Assembly (NCBI GenBank): GCA_014529385.2
Contig: CM043959.1
Span: forward strand, 64,743,753 to 64,807,752
DNA from: Adiantum capillus-veneris
Lineage: Eukaryota > Streptophyta > Polypodiopsida > Polypodiales > Pteridaceae
Length of the DNA stretch: 64,000 bases
Reading direction: 5' to 3'
The translations under genes and the position numbers were made by a program. Within the stretch, counting starts at the first letter, position 1. The number at the start of each line of letters is the position of its first letter. This document shows, piece by piece, positions 1-12,117 of this stretch. The notes beneath the pieces were generated by a model that saw only the letters and a list, made by a program, of their open reading frames with translations, made no database searches and was not told the DNA's origin.

Positions 1-145
1 ACCAAATGGATTAGTCATCCATTCTGGAATGATGTCGTAGGGGTAAAAAGGGATCCTCTACCCGCTGAAAAACATGGACTAATGACTAGGCTTTATCTTC
101 TTTACCTCATAGTCGAGGATGACTATGATTTTAAGAGAGAGGTAA
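1..145 (+). mobile_element. 3' end of a long-LTR gypsy (G-long) internal region
   Basis: This stretch matches, with a few substitutions and small indels, the 3' untranslated end of the G-long element at about 60617-60760. Both contain the same block of CCTCTACCCGCT, a GGCTTTATCTTCT box and a terminal purine-rich tract (AAGAGAGAGGTAA). That tract sits immediately before the TG of the LTR at 146, as expected of a polypurine tract priming plus-strand DNA synthesis. No coding sequence is visible. The rest of this copy lies left of the window. Confidence 0.8.
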
Positions 146-1007
146 TGTCAAAAAATATAATATCTAACTTTACCAAATGATTTTCTCATATTAAACTGAT
201 CACTTAATATGGGAAGATAAAAGGGGAACAAGAGTTAGTATATATTTTCTTTTAAACCTATCTCAACAGGGGACCAAAAGGAGAAATGGTTGCATCTCAA
301 TAGGGGTCCAAAAGGAGACGGTCTACCAAAGAGAAATTGTCTATAAGTGCTTCTAGATTTACCTCAGCAAGGGACCAAGAGGAGAGATGGTCACATCTCA
401 AAAGGGGTCCAAATGGAGGTAGTCTATCAAAGAGCAACGTGCATCTAACGGAGCATAAAAGACCTTAGGGTTAGCTCCATTAAAGACCTCCAAAAGTTAG
501 TGTTAAAAGTCCTTTGATCTTACGCAAGCTAGGGTTGACCTCGAGGTGGGAATCCTACCCAAGCATGAGGTGCTAAGATGCTTAAAGTGGTTGTGGGAAC
601 CTTGCCCAAAGCTTGAGCTAATTTTTATACTTAAATGACTAAGGTTTTTGAAATGTTAAATTCAAAGATAAATTCTCAAAAGGCATGAACGTTTCCATGC
701 TTGATTGACTAAGGCTTGAAGGATTCAATTCAAAACAAATGACTTAAGAAGCATAAAAGACACATGCTTGTTTGATTGACTAAGTCGTTAAAGCATTCAA
801 TTTAACCAAATAACTTAATAAACATAAAAGACACATGTTCAAATGATGCTCCACATGTGGCCCTCATTATGTGCTTGAATTCTATTGGATAGGTTTTAAA
901 GGGGTCCAATGAGAATTTAGATACATAAAAATAAATAATTAAGTTCTTTCTCTCAAAGAGAAAATAGAGGACACATGTCCAAATGAAATAATAAAATAAT
1001 AAAATAA

Positions 1008-1061
<54 letters not shown>

Positions 1062-1092
1062 GTGGACCAAGCATGAAAGGAAGGTATGCTCT

Positions 1093-1149
<57 letters not shown>

Positions 1150-1849
1150 TCTCATTGTGTAGAGTGCAAAGTACAAGAGCTCCATCTCCTTCTCCAAGAT
1201 TGTTGAGAAGTGGAGAGCCTACACCAACACTCTTGGCTGTGGAATGCAAATCCAACCAAGAGCCATGCTTCAATTCTTAAGCTTGCTATCTTCTTCATCT
1301 TCATTACTATGTTATTTTGCTATGCTAAGCAAGAAGAGTGATGGTAAGTGAGGAACTATTTCTTTCTCCTATGGAATGTTTCTTCTTCCTCTTCCCTACC
1401 CTCATTCTCCGCTAGCTCTCTCCACCTTCGAAGGTGTTTGAGGCCTTGGGACTTAACCTTGGGATAGTTAATGCTTTTTGTAAAGTTTATGTTAAGCTCG
1501 TGATGCATGAAGCTTTCCATCTTCATAACATCACCAAGGTCACAAGGAATACAAAGATTGTATTGTAACAAAGTCTCTCTTGATGGGAGAATCTATAATA
1601 CAAACGCCTTTTGGAGGGGGGATCGGCTCCAAGTAAATCAGGTCCTCAACTATTGTCATGTTCTCTAATACTCTCTCTCTCTCTTGCAAAAGTATTGTTC
1701 ATGCCAAGTTAATTAAGTACTATGTTTATGTTGCTACCATCAATTAGGTTCACCCTCTATGCTCTCAAAGTGATCTCACAAAAATGCTCACCTTAATTCT
1801 CTGAATTCTGCTATTCTCAAAGTTCATAGGCCATTCCCATTATAGTTAC
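146..1849 (+). repeat. LTR of G-long gypsy family (3' LTR)
   Basis: The LTR begins TGTCA after a purine-rich tract. Its 3' part resembles the ends of the LTRs at 47817-49365 (plus) and 61322-62969 (minus), including the GGGATCGGCTCC/GTAAATC block, an AATACAAA block near a probable polyadenylation region, and the AGGCCATT stretch close to the terminus. At about 1.7 kb it is slightly longer than the 1.65 kb solo LTR. The extra length is partly explained by the GA and CA arrays it carries. The end is cut by the minus-strand LTR that begins at 1850, so the final base or two are inferred. Confidence 0.75.
1011..1147. repeat. (GA)n and (CA)n microsatellites inside the LTR
   Basis: A GA array of about 24 units (1011-1059) and a CA array of about 26 units (1095-1147) are separated by 35 bases. 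Open frames through them encode only Cys-Val, Ser-Leu or Thr-His repeats and are not genes. Other G-long LTRs carry a GA/TC array at a different position, so these arrays arose after the copies separated. Confidence 0.95.
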
Positions 1850-2547
1850 TGTTGGAAGCAAGGGTGGGCTTCCACCCTTGGCCATGCAATTCAACCATTG
1901 ACCTTGCCATGATGGAGAAGGGAAAAGAGAGATTTAGTAGGGAAAGATGTTGATACAGGAAGAAAAGGGATGGAGATGTTGACTTACCTACTCATAATAG
2001 TATAATAATAAGCATAGGAGACAAACTCTAACACACTCTTACACAAGAAGGTGACACAAAGAAACTCCATAGCCCACGATATAGCTTAAGAGAGGGAAAA
2101 TGGAAAAATTGAGAGCATCTACACAAGAATGGCCTAAATATTGTAAGCTCAAACTCCATGGCACCTCTTGTGGAGTTTGGTATTTAATAATTGATATTCT
2201 GGTGCTAGAAGTTGGAGGCCCTTCTTTTACACTTAGTTCCACTTTAGTTATGAGTGAAACCTATCACTTATTGCACGACCCTCTTAGGGTGAGTTCTCAC
2301 TTTTCCATTTACAAAGTAGCCATAGTGGCTTATTGATAGAAGATCTAAAACACTGTGCAAATATAAAATATTTGAGGAATTTATTTATTGCCGACATCTT
2401 CTCCTCAACTCCCAAAATTCCAATCTACAAGTCATCAACTCATCGTTAGTAAAAATAGAAAGACAACCCAATAATTAACCATTACGGCCCAACTATCCCA
2501 ATTCTAGTTAAACCACATACAACAAGAGGGTGCCCAATGTTGTAACA
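1850..2547 (-). repeat. LTR of an old gypsy element (minus strand)
   Basis: On the plus strand this block starts TGTTGGAAGC and ends TTGTAACA. On the minus strand it is therefore a TG...CA LTR of 698 bp. Next to its high-coordinate end lies a minus-strand purine tract (GGAGAGAGGGA, 2548-2558), the expected polypurine tract of a 3' LTR. The matching coding tail is found beyond the Copia-1 insertion at 12118-12407. The five bases left of it are GTTAC. The partner duplication is not seen because the 5' half of this element is lost or too decayed to recognise. Confidence 0.65.
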
Positions 2548-2628
2548 TCCCTCTCTCCAAGGATAACAATGATCCTCAGTTGCTCAATAGAGAATCAACT
2601 GCCATGAGTAATGAAATATGTGGAGAAG
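2548..2628 (-). other. Polypurine tract and 3' UTR of the old gypsy, broken by Copia-1
   Basis: This 81 bp piece joins the gypsy LTR at 2547 to the copia LTR at 2629. Read on the minus strand it continues the gypsy tail from 12118. Its last five bases (AGAAG, 2624-2628) are repeated at 12118-12122 as the Copia-1 target duplication. It is non-coding. Confidence 0.6.
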
Positions 2629-2815
2629 TGTTGGGATCGGAGAGCACACACACACAGAGCTAGCACGAAGAAGGAGATAGACACAGTGTGTGGCGGGGCG
2701 GTACTCACACTACAATGTGTAGTTGTGAGTATGGTTATTATGAATGAGTAAAAGAATGGTTGTACATGGGCGGCTGAACAACGGGCAGTCGGGCACACAG
2801 GCCTTTAACCCAACA
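2629..2815 (-). repeat. Copia-1 LTR, outer 3' copy
   Basis: This 187 bp LTR has perfect short inverted ends (TGTTGGG ... CCCAACA). On the minus strand it follows a purine tract (CTTTAAGTGGGAGAT, 2816-2830), the normal arrangement for a 3' LTR. It contains the short CA-rich run and the ACACAGTGTGTGG palindrome-like stretch shared by all three copies. Confidence 0.92.
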
Positions 2816-2870
2816 ATCTCCCACTTAAAGGTAGTGTGCCTTTAAAGTGGCCAAAGTGCAGTAAAAGAAG

Positions 2871-5321
2871 TCAAGCCATACCCATCAGCGATCTACAGTG
2901 TGCAAACCGCTGTGAGGCTAACGACTTCGTGAGTAGATCAACAGGGTTATCGTCAGTGTGTACCTTGACAAGACCTATGCGCTTGTCCTCTAGCAGCTCT
3001 CGTATGAAGTGATACCTCACCTCAATGTGCTTTGTCTTTGCATGGAAGATAGGATTTCGTGCCAACGCTATGGCACTCTCGCTATCACAATGTAGCATCG
3101 GAGCATCACCAGCCATACCAAGATCTCCCACTAGTCGTGAGAGCCATACGGCCTCCTTGGAAGCCTCAGTGGCAACCATATATTCAGCCTCTATAGTGCT
3201 AAAAGCAACGCATGGCTGTAAACATGATGCCCACGAAACCGGTCCACCTGCAAACTGTGAACACATAGCCACTAGTAGACTTTCTCGAGTCCACTGGCCC
3301 TGCATAGTCTGAATCTGTATATCCGCAAACAGACATATCCTTCTCACCATAACATAGGGACAACTCTGAAGTCCCTCTCAAGTATCTGAGAATACCTCTC
3401 ACTGCATCCCAATGACGCTTGCCCGGGTTAGACATGTACCTGCTAACCACACCAACTGCATGAGCAAGATCTGGATGCGTAGCCACCATGGCATACATCA
3501 AGGAACCAACAGTTGACGCATAGGGAATCTGAGACATCATGGCTGAGTTTTACATATGGAGGCAACGGGGTACTAATGGCCTTCCCCCCTTCCATATGAA
3601 AACGCTCAAGCACCCTGTCAATGTACTGTTTCGGACTAAGAAAGAGAACCCTGCGAGAACGATCACGAGTGATCCGCATACCCAAAATATGACTGGCATC
3701 CCCAAGATCCTTCATGGCAAAGGTCTCATGTAGCCTATGTTTCAAGGCATCCACATCAGAAATACACTTCCCTGCGATCAGCATGTCATCCACATACAAA
3801 ACCAAAATAATAAGACTACCATCTGTAGCCGTGCGAGTATAGAGGCATGGGTCCTCATAACTGCGTATATAGCCCAATGAACTCACGAATGCATCAAACT
3901 TACCATACCATTCACGAGGTGATTGCTTCAGCCCATACAAGGTCTTAAGAAGCGGGCATACCAAATTCTTTGAACCATGAATAACAAACCCACTTGGTTG
4001 CTCCATGTACAAATCCTCGTGCAAGTCCGGATGTAAGAAAGCTGTCTTTACATCCATTTGCTTCAACTCCATGTCTTCTGTAGCTACCAAAGCAAACAAC
4101 ATACGCAAAGTAGACATCTTCACCACTGGGGAGAAGATCTCATCAAAATCAATGCCCTTCTGTTGCTTGAATCCTTTAGCCACAAGCCTTGCTTTGTACC
4201 TAGGCTTTGCATCCATTGAACATAATTTTATCTTGTAAACCCACTTGCATGGTAGTGTCTTCTTACCCTCTGGCAAAGGAGTAAGCTCCCACATATCATT
4301 TTGGACCAACGAATCCATCTCTGACTGCATAGCCTGCTCCCACTTGAGCTTGTCAACACTAGACATGGCCTCATCATAACATGATGGATCCCCGCAATCA
4401 GTCAACAATACATAATCCATAGAAGGCACAAAACGCTGAGGCTGTCTTGCACGCCGCTCTGAACGCCTCAAAAAATGTGCAGGAGGTGCATCTGGCTGTC
4501 CCACATCTACATGATCTCCAACAAGGGCTGATCTCCCACCTGAGGGTTAATGGGCTGCCCACGAGCAGCCATGGGACCATCATACCGATGACCATCCTCC
4601 TCAAATATCACACGCCGAACCTCAACCGTTCGCGGTGATTCTCTATACATAGAGTCCTCATGAAAAACAACATCATGGCTGTGCACAATCTTCCTGTCAA
4701 TAGGATCCCACAATCGATAACCCATCTCACCAGAGCTACCATAACCCAAGAAGATACATCTCTTGCTCTTTGGATCCAATTTGCTGCGTTTTGCCTTAGG
4801 TACATGTACATAAGCTTCACAGCCAAAAACACAAAGGTGACCATACGAAGGTGGCAAACCTGTCCATACCTCTTCAGGCACTTTGAAGCCCAAAGGAACA
4901 CTAGGTGAATGATTTATCAAATGCACAGAAGTGGCAACTGCTATAGCCCAAAATCCATCTGACAAACCAGCCATAGAAAGCATACTACGGACTTTCTCGT
5001 GTATAGTCCTTTTCATGCGTTCTGCCACACCATTTTGAGGAGGTGTATAGGGAGCACTAAGCTCACGGCGTATACCCTTCTCAACACATAATGCAGTGAA
5101 AGCATGAGACATAAATTTACCCCCATTGTCCGTACGTAAGCACTTCAACTTACAACCTGATTGGTTCTCAACAAGAGCCAACCATTGCTTAAATATATCA
5201 AACACCATATCCTTCTTACAAATGGGGTATGCCCATACCTTCCTGCTAGCATCATCAATGAACGTAACAAAGTACATAGCACCTCCAAGAGAAGCATTGG
5301 GCATCGGCCCACATACATCAC
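2871..5321 (-). pseudogene. Copia-1 partial pol (integrase, RT, RNase H), first copy
   Basis: The translation matches the 3' two thirds of the polyprotein at 6694-10739 at very high identity. The integrase core has FVTFIDDASRKVWAYP and TDNGG, and is followed by KCIFLGYGSSGEMGY. Reverse transcriptase carries KARLVAKGFKQQKGIDF and the YVDD catalytic motif (near 3797). RNase H ends with HIEVRYHFIRE and DLLTKSL. The copy is dead. It has a one-base loss near 4517, a deletion of about 35 bp near 3537, and a one-base gain near 3250, each shifting the frame relative to the second copy. Homology stops abruptly at about 5321, just upstream of the integrase CGPM motif, so gag, protease and the integrase zinc-binding region are missing. 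Confidence 0.88.
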
Positions 5322-6451
5322 AAGGAGACAAGCATGGCCTATTTACTAGACTTGTTGAAGGCAGCAAGTTGCTCGGCATGGCCGACTCCTTGTCATTGTT
5401 TCTACACGCTGACAGAGGATGCTTACCACACAATACTGGTTAATTTTAATTGAAATTGCTCGACACGGTCGATTCTTTTTGTCATGATATCTACAGTCAC
5501 ATCCGTTTGCTCTTAGCACAAACATATTTATGTGAAGCAAGGCTTCAATTTATGAATCTTGCATTGAGACTTTTCCCGTTTGGGGTATGCTATGAGCACA
5601 CGCCTTTGGGGAATTTCTCCATATGCCTGCAGGATATTTCATGCCAACTTTCTCTCGCGCAATAGAGATGGTTATAATCTACATTTGAGCGAGCTTTTAC
5701 TTCGACATCTCCAGACAACTGGTTACAGCAGGATGACCAGATTAGACCATGTTCAATATTGTTTATTTCTCCATGTTTATACATTTACATTGGAAACTTT
5801 TGCTTTTGTGCAAAGCACAATGCTTTGACAATTTTACATGAAGCAAGGCTTCTCCCTTGTGCCAAGGTACTGCCCAATGACTTGGCATCACGGATAGTGG
5901 CACACAAGTTTGGGGAACTGGCAAAACGGGAATATCACTCACAGAATCCCTACCAGTACATCTGTGCAAGGCACTTATGGTTTTGGCTCTCACGTTTGAG
6001 GCCATCATTTTTGCCAAGGGTTTAGAATTCTGCATGCACGGCATGCTAGCTAGGTAGATTCAATTCTACCGCCTCATGCAATACGCTTCCGCTATAACCC
6101 CAGACACTTTGTCACGGACAAAATAAGTTCTGGATTGTTTAACATGATTTTTTTGTTACTGCCAACGCACAACAACACTAAAAGGAACCTAAATCTAAGA
6201 CTTAGTTCACCGGCAAAGTGTCATATTTCACTCATTTTTGTACAGTCACGGTCCTCTACATGGTAGGTGGGGCAAGATGTGACTTGTGTTTTCTGTTACC
6301 TCTCTTGATGAGAGCGTTATACAACCAAATTGTTGCATGCTTATAGGTTAAGCTGCACGCTATGCATAAGATGCACATGAGCATGGGTGCAGTATCTACA
6401 AGGTAGTAACTTAAGGAAAGTTCCTCAGCCCAACATTCTCTCTCTCTCTTT
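5322..6451. other. 1.13 kb segment of unknown origin inside Copia-1
   Basis: This stretch lies where the 5' half of the first copia copy should be and has no counterpart in the second copy. I recognise no retroelement motif in it. It has short open frames on both strands (for example plus 5450-5665 and 5759-6025) without a recognisable product. It contains a degenerate direct repeat (about 5371-5437 and 5459-5525, starting GCTCG-CA-GG-CGA) and the palindromic box GAAGCAAGGCTTC at about 5534 and 5841. It ends in a short TC run against the middle LTR. It could be captured host sequence, a fragment of another element, or filler from recombination. Confidence 0.5.
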
Positions 6452-6638
6452 TGTTGGGATCGGAGAGCACACACACAGAGAGCCAGCACGAAGAAGGAGA
6501 TAGACACAGTGTGTGGCGAGGTGGTACTCACACTACAATGTGTAGTTATGAGTATAGTTATTATGAATGAGTAAATGAATGGCTGTACATGGGCGGCTGA
6601 ACAACGGGCAGTCGGGCACACAGGCCTTTAACCCAACA
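6452..6638 (-). repeat. Copia-1 LTR, middle copy
   Basis: A 187 bp LTR with the same TGTTGGG ... CCCAACA ends as the outer copy, adjoining the polypurine tract of the second gag-pol (ATCTCCCACTTAAAG on the plus strand). The bases to its left (TCTTT) do not match the AGAAG found at the outer ends. Confidence 0.9.
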
Positions 6639-6693
6639 ATCTCCCACTTAAAGGCAGTGTGCCTTTAAAGTGGCCAAAGTACAGCAAAAGATG

Positions 6694-9600
6694 TCAAGCC
6701 ATACCCATCAGTGATCTGCAGTGTGCAAACCGCTGTGAGGCTAACGACTTCGTGAGTAGATCAGCAGGGTTATCGTCAGTGTGTACCTTGACAAGCTCTA
6801 TGCGCTTGTCCTCTAGCACCTCTCGTATGAAGTGATACCTCACTTCAATGTGCTTTTTCTTCGCATGGAAGACAGGATTCCGTGCCAACGCTATGGCACT
6901 CTGGCTATCACAATGTAGAATCAGAGCATCACCAGCCATACCAAGATCTCCCACTAGTCGTGAGAGCCATATGGCCTCCTTGGCAGCCTCAGTGGCAGCC
7001 ATATATTCAGCCTCTGTAGTGCTCAAAGCAACGCATGGCTATAAACGTGATGCCCACGAAACCGGTCCACCTGCAACTGTGAACACATAGCCGCTAGTAG
7101 ACTTCCTCGAGTCCACTGACCCTACATAGTCTGAATCTGTATATCCGCAAACAGACATATCCTTCTCACCATAACATAGGGACAACTCTGAAGTCCCTCT
7201 CAAGTATCTGAGAATACCTCTCACTGCATCCCAATGACGCTTGCCCGGGTTAGACATGTACCTGCTAACCACACCAACTGCATGAGCAAGATCTAGACGC
7301 GTAGCCACCATGGCATACATCAAGGAACCAATAGCTGACGCATAGGGAATCTGAGACATCTCTGTAGTCTCCAAATCTGTCTGAGGGTAGTCATCATGGC
7401 TGAGTTTTACATATGGAGGCAACGGGGTACTAATGGCCTTCCCCCTTCCATATGAAAACGCTCAAGCACCCTTTCAATGTACTCTTTCTAACTAAGAAAG
7501 AGCATCCTGCAAGAACGATCACGAGTGATCTGCATACCCAAAATATGACTGGCATCCCCAAGATCCTTCATGGCAAAGGTCTCATGTAGCCTATGTTTCA
7601 AGGCATCCACATCAGAAATACACTTCCCTGCGATCAGCATGTCATCCACATACAAAACCAAAATAATAAGACTACCATCTTCAGCCTTGCGAGTATAGAG
7701 GCATGGGTCCTCATAACTGCGTACATAGCCCAATGAACTCATGAATGCATCAAACTTACGATACCATTCACGAGATGATTGCTTCAGCCCATACAAGGTC
7801 TTAAGAAGCGGGCATACCAAATTCTTTGAACCATGAATAACAAACCCACTTGGTTGCTCCATGTACAAATCCTCGTGCAAGTCCGGATGTAAGAAAGCTG
7901 TCTTTACATCCATTTGCTTCAACTCCATGTCTTCTGTAGCTACCAAAGCAAACAACATACGCAAAGTAGACATCTTCACCACTGGGGAGAAGATCTCATC
8001 AAAATCAATGCCCTTATGTTGCTTGAATCCTTTAGCCACAAGCCTTGCCTTGTACCTAGGCTTTGCATCCATTGAACACAATTTTATCTTGTAAACCCAC
8101 TTGCATGGTAGTTCCTTATTACCCTTTGGCAAAGGAGTAAGCTTCCACGTTTCATTTTGGATCAACGAATCCATCTCTGACTTCATAGCCTGCTCCCACT
8201 TGAGCTTGTCAACACTAGACATGGCCTCATCATAACATGATGGCTCCCCGCAATCAGTCAACAATACATAATCCATAGAAGGCACAAAACGCTGAGGCTG
8301 TCTTGCACGCCGCTCTGAACGCCTCAAAGACTGTGCAGGAGGTGCATCTGGCTGTCCCACATCTACATGATCTCCCAACAAGGGCTTATCTCCCACTTGA
8401 GGGTCAATGGGCTGTCCACGAGCATCCATGGGACCATCATACCGATGACCATCCTCCTCAAATATCACACGCCGAACCTCAACCGTTCGCGGTGATGCTC
8501 TATACATAGAGTCCTCATGAAAAACAACATCATGGCTGCGCACAATCTTCCTGTCAATAGGATCCCACAATCGATAAACCATCTCACCAGAGCTACCATA
8601 ACCCAAGAAGATACATCTCTTGCTCTTTGCATCCAATTTGCTGCGTTTTGCCTTAGGTACATGTACATAAGCTTCACAGCCAAAAACACAAAGGTGACCA
8701 TACGAAGGTGGCAAACCTGTCCATACCTCTTCAGGCACTTTGAAGCCCAAAGGAACACTAGGTGAATGATTTATCAAATGCACAGAAGTGGCAACTGCTA
8801 TAGCCCAAAATCCATCTGACAAACCAGCCATAGAAAGCATACTACGGACTTTCTCGTGTATAGTACTTTTCATGCGTTCTGCCACACCATTTTGAGGAGG
8901 TGTATAGGGAGCACTAAGCTCACGCCTTATACCCTTCTCAACACATAATGTAGTGAAAGCATGAGACATAAATTCACCCCCATTGTCCGTACGTAAGCAC
9001 TTCAACTAACAACCTGATTGGTTCTCAACAAGAGCCAACCATTGCTTAAATATATCAAACACCATATCCTTCTTACGAATGGGGTATGCCCATACCTTCC
9101 TGCTAGCATCATCAATGAACGTAACAAAGTACATAGCACCTCCAAGAGAAGCATTGGGCATCGGCCCACATACATCACTATGCACCAAAGCTAGCTTTTC
9201 CAAAGATCTGTGTGGAACACTCTTCTTATGAGAAGACCGAGCATGTCGACCATAAAGACAATGCTCACAAAAATTAAAACCACCAAAATCTGAAACCGGA
9301 ATGTAATCTGCACGTGCCAACAACTTCAAACCTTTCAGTGACATATGCCCCAAACGCTGATGCCATAAAGAAGCAGGAGGTTGCTCAGTGATCCCCACAA
9401 TGTGATCAGCCACACTAGCTACAGAAAGGGAATACAACGTATTCCTCTTAGCACCTTTAACCAAAACAAGGCTGCCCTTAGTGAGCTTCCAACCTCCGTC
9501 ACCAAAAGATACATTGAAACCAAGTGAGTCCAACTGACCCACACTAATCAAGCTTTTTGCAAGAGCTGGCACATGACGCACACCCTGCAAAACAAACGTA

Positions 9601-10739
9601 GTAGAGTTTGGCATAGCCAAATGAATATCCCTAATGCCATGAATCTGCATAGAATGCCCATCGGCAATCCTGACAGTATCTGTGCTCGAAGCATCATAGT
9701 CATGAAACCACGACCTATGAGGCGTAACATGAAAAGAAGCACCACTGTCAATGACCCAATCCATAGGCATACTACTCTCATGAGTGAGAAGAAAAGCATC
9801 ATCAAAATAGGATGCAAGCAACACATCACCAAGCTCTTCACTAGTAGCACTAGTCGGAGCACATACATGGTCATCTTGAGAGCTACACCCTCCCTGTGTT
9901 GCATTTAACTCCTCAATCTTGACATTGGACTTAGGCTTGTCCTTAGCATCATGGTCTTTCTTCTTACCATCTCCATTTTCCCTTTTCCACTTGTAGCAAT
10001 CCTTTTTGAAATGGCCTTTTCTACCACAATGAAAACATTCCACATCCTTTTTACTTGTGCCTACACCGGACTTGCTTCTAGATTTACCCTTGTTGGACTT
10101 ATACTTGTCCATAGTCCTGCCTCTGACAACCATTGCACTAGAAGACTTACTACCTGCATTATTCTTTCGATTAATCTCTTCTGTGAGAAGACTAGACTCC
10201 ACATTAGTACTTGTCAACTCATCCGCAGGAACCGAGTTACTTATGGCTGTCCTAAATGTGTCCCATGACTCAGGCAACATGACAAGTAAAAACATAGCTT
10301 TTACATTGTCCTCAAATGTAATTTTCTGCGTAGTAAGTTGGCTGAAACTTGTATTGAACTCATTCAAATGTGCATTCATGGAAGCACCTTCCTCCATTCA
10401 CAAATCAATAAGCTTTTTAATCCAATACACCATAGAAGCAGCCGAATGCTTATCATACATATCGCAAATCCGCTGCCATAGCTCATAAGCTCCACCCTGT
10501 GCATCTTTCACATTGTAATAAACAGACTTTGAAAGGGAAAGCCTAATGGTAGACTTGCACATCTCATCCAACTCCTCCCAATCATCCCTCTCCATGTTCT
10601 CTTGCTTAACTCCCTGCAACTTTAGAGGTCGAATCTGTTTCTTCTGCACCAAGACATCCCAAATCTGATCTTTCCAATATGAGAAATTAGCACCATCCAA
10701 CTTCTCAATATTGAAAACTGTGTCCTCTTTAGTGCCCAT
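6694..10739 (-). pseudogene. Copia-1 gag-pol polyprotein, full-length but mutated
   Basis: The frame starts at the ATG at 10739 (MGTKEDTVFNIEKL), followed by a UBN2-type gag. Next come a CCHC zinc knuckle (CFHCGRKGHFKKDC, near 10030), an aspartic protease with DSGA (near 9745), a GAG-pre-integrase motif (LWHQRLGHMS) and the integrase core (FIDDASRKVWAYP, TDNGGEF). Reverse transcriptase has YVDD near 7640, and RNase H ends at 6694 shortly before the polypurine tract. Four in-frame stops break it, at about 10398, 9006, 7488 and 7036, with one frameshift near 7440 in a run of C. At 9006, 7488 and 7036 the first copy has a sense codon, so those stops are private. The product would have been the standard copia polyprotein for cytoplasmic particle assembly, reverse transcription and integration. 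It cannot be made from this copy. Confidence 0.9.
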
Positions 10740-11930
10740 TACAACAAGAATGCAACAATGAGAAACCTGTAACCAACCAACAAACTGCCACAACAAAGTA
10801 GTGCTGCATATCTGACAACACCTGCTGCTCAATCAAAGAGCAAACGCATAGAGTATAAATCAGCCCATAATATGGTCAAAAAACGTATGTAGAAATCCAC
10901 AAACAAATGCAAAAACCTGTGACACCTGTAACTCAACCGGCCTAGGCAAACTGTGCCACAAAATGCATCAACAATGAGTTGTCATAGAGGCATAAACATA
11001 CTCCATGTCTGAATAACCACAATAGAGACATAAGCTGACCAAGCTTACACAAATCCGTGAGCATAAATGGATCCAAGTGAGCATATAACCAATGCACAAG
11101 CTCAACGAAGTCCAATCTCTATTGTCAACCAAGTACCTGTCCGTACTCAAACTACAACACTGCAAGCAAGAGCAAACCCGCTCTATGTATAAGTGAACCA
11201 AATCTCCACAATATCATGCATAAAGAGTGTCTGTCAAACTGCCATATCCACATCCATCAACATACATAGATGATGTAAACCTGTATCTCAAGGACACGCA
11301 TAAACAGACTGCCCAAAAAAGTAGAAGCTCCCACTCAAACCAGAACCATATACATGGCTGTCCCACAATCAAAATACATGTTTTGTAACCACAGAAGAAA
11401 CCTGTATCCAAAGCTCTCTGTAACCTGTACGTGTACCTGCACCTGTACCTGTACCTATACCTGTAGTCGAAGAAGACAATGCCATCAAACTCCCACTCTA
11501 TCTGTGTGTATGAGGCCGCTCCAAGAAGAGGCTACACACTCTTAAATGAGTTGTGGGCTCACGTAAGTGGAAGACACTGCAACAATGGCACCTGTAATGG
11601 CTATGGAAGCTCTAGCAGCAGAAAACTACCAAAGAGAGCTGGAAAACAAAGCTCCTAGTCTGTAGCTCGGATGGGATTTCTGATGGCACAAATGGCTCCG
11701 AAAGGGGGGTTAAATGTCAGGACACCTGATGAAAATACCCAGGACACCTGGTGAAAATACTTGCGGAGTGTTGAACCTTCCAATGCCAAGCTCGGAAAAA
11801 CATTCTGCTCTTTAGAAATGCGTGCGTGCGCGAGACCGAAAAAACGGCAATGAAACAGCAACAATTTTCAGCACACTCAACAATGATGATGAAGCTCTCA
11901 ATGCTCTCACTACCAAGCTCTGATACCACT
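10740..11930 (-). promoter_or_regulatory. Copia-1 leader with tRNA-Met primer binding site
   Basis: This 1.2 kb untranslated leader lies between the 5' LTR and the gag ATG. The primer site is at 11917-11928 (minus TGGTATCAGAGC), two bases inside the LTR, matching the plant initiator tRNA-Met 3' end. Around 11426-11466 there is a short tandem CCTGTA/CCTGCA hexamer array. No conserved open frame is visible. Confidence 0.8.
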
Positions 11931-12117
11931 TGTAGGGATCGGAGAGCACACACACACAGAGCCAACACGAAGAAGGAGATAGACACAGTGTGTGGCGGGG
12001 CGGTACTCACACTACAAAGTGTAGTTATGAGTATCGTTATTATGAATGAGTAAAAGAATGGCTGTACATGGGCGGCTGAACAACGGGCAGCCGGGCACAC
12101 AGGCCTTTAACCCAACA
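11931..12117 (-). repeat. Copia-1 LTR, 5' copy
   Basis: A 187 bp LTR whose inner end has mutated from CCCAACA to CCCTACA, while the outer end retains TGTTGGG on the minus strand. About eight differences from the outer 3' LTR indicate an insertion that is not recent. The AGAAG duplication follows at 12118-12122. Confidence 0.9.

Larger units (their letters stand above)
2629..12117 (-). mobile_element. Copia-1: composite three-LTR Ty1/copia element
   Basis: The element is bounded by AGAAG duplications (2624-2628 and 12118-12122), so it behaves as one 9.5 kb insertion into an old gypsy tail. In minus-strand order it has an LTR (11931-12117), tRNA-Met primer site, leader, gag-pol (6694-10739), and a second LTR (6452-6638). 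A 1.13 kb foreign segment, a partial integrase-RT-RNase H region (2871-5321) and a third LTR (2629-2815) follow. All three LTRs are exactly 187 bp and differ from each other by roughly 4-5% by eye. The base pairs flanking the middle LTR do not match AGAAG, so it is not a simple nested pair. A tandem duplication by LTR recombination or template switching followed by replacement is the likely origin. None of the coding regions is intact. Confidence 0.8.

Noticed and set aside
802-1280. Open frames made of Cys-Val, Ser-Leu or Thr-His repeats
   Set aside because: They are translations of GA and CA microsatellites inside an LTR and have no start context or conservation. The same applies to frames over the arrays near 16452, 37696, 47550 and 61988.
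6452-12117. Second Copia-1 copy as an independent nested insertion
   Set aside because: The flank of the middle LTR (TCTTT) does not match the flank of the 5' LTR (AGAAG), whereas the outermost LTRs do match each other.
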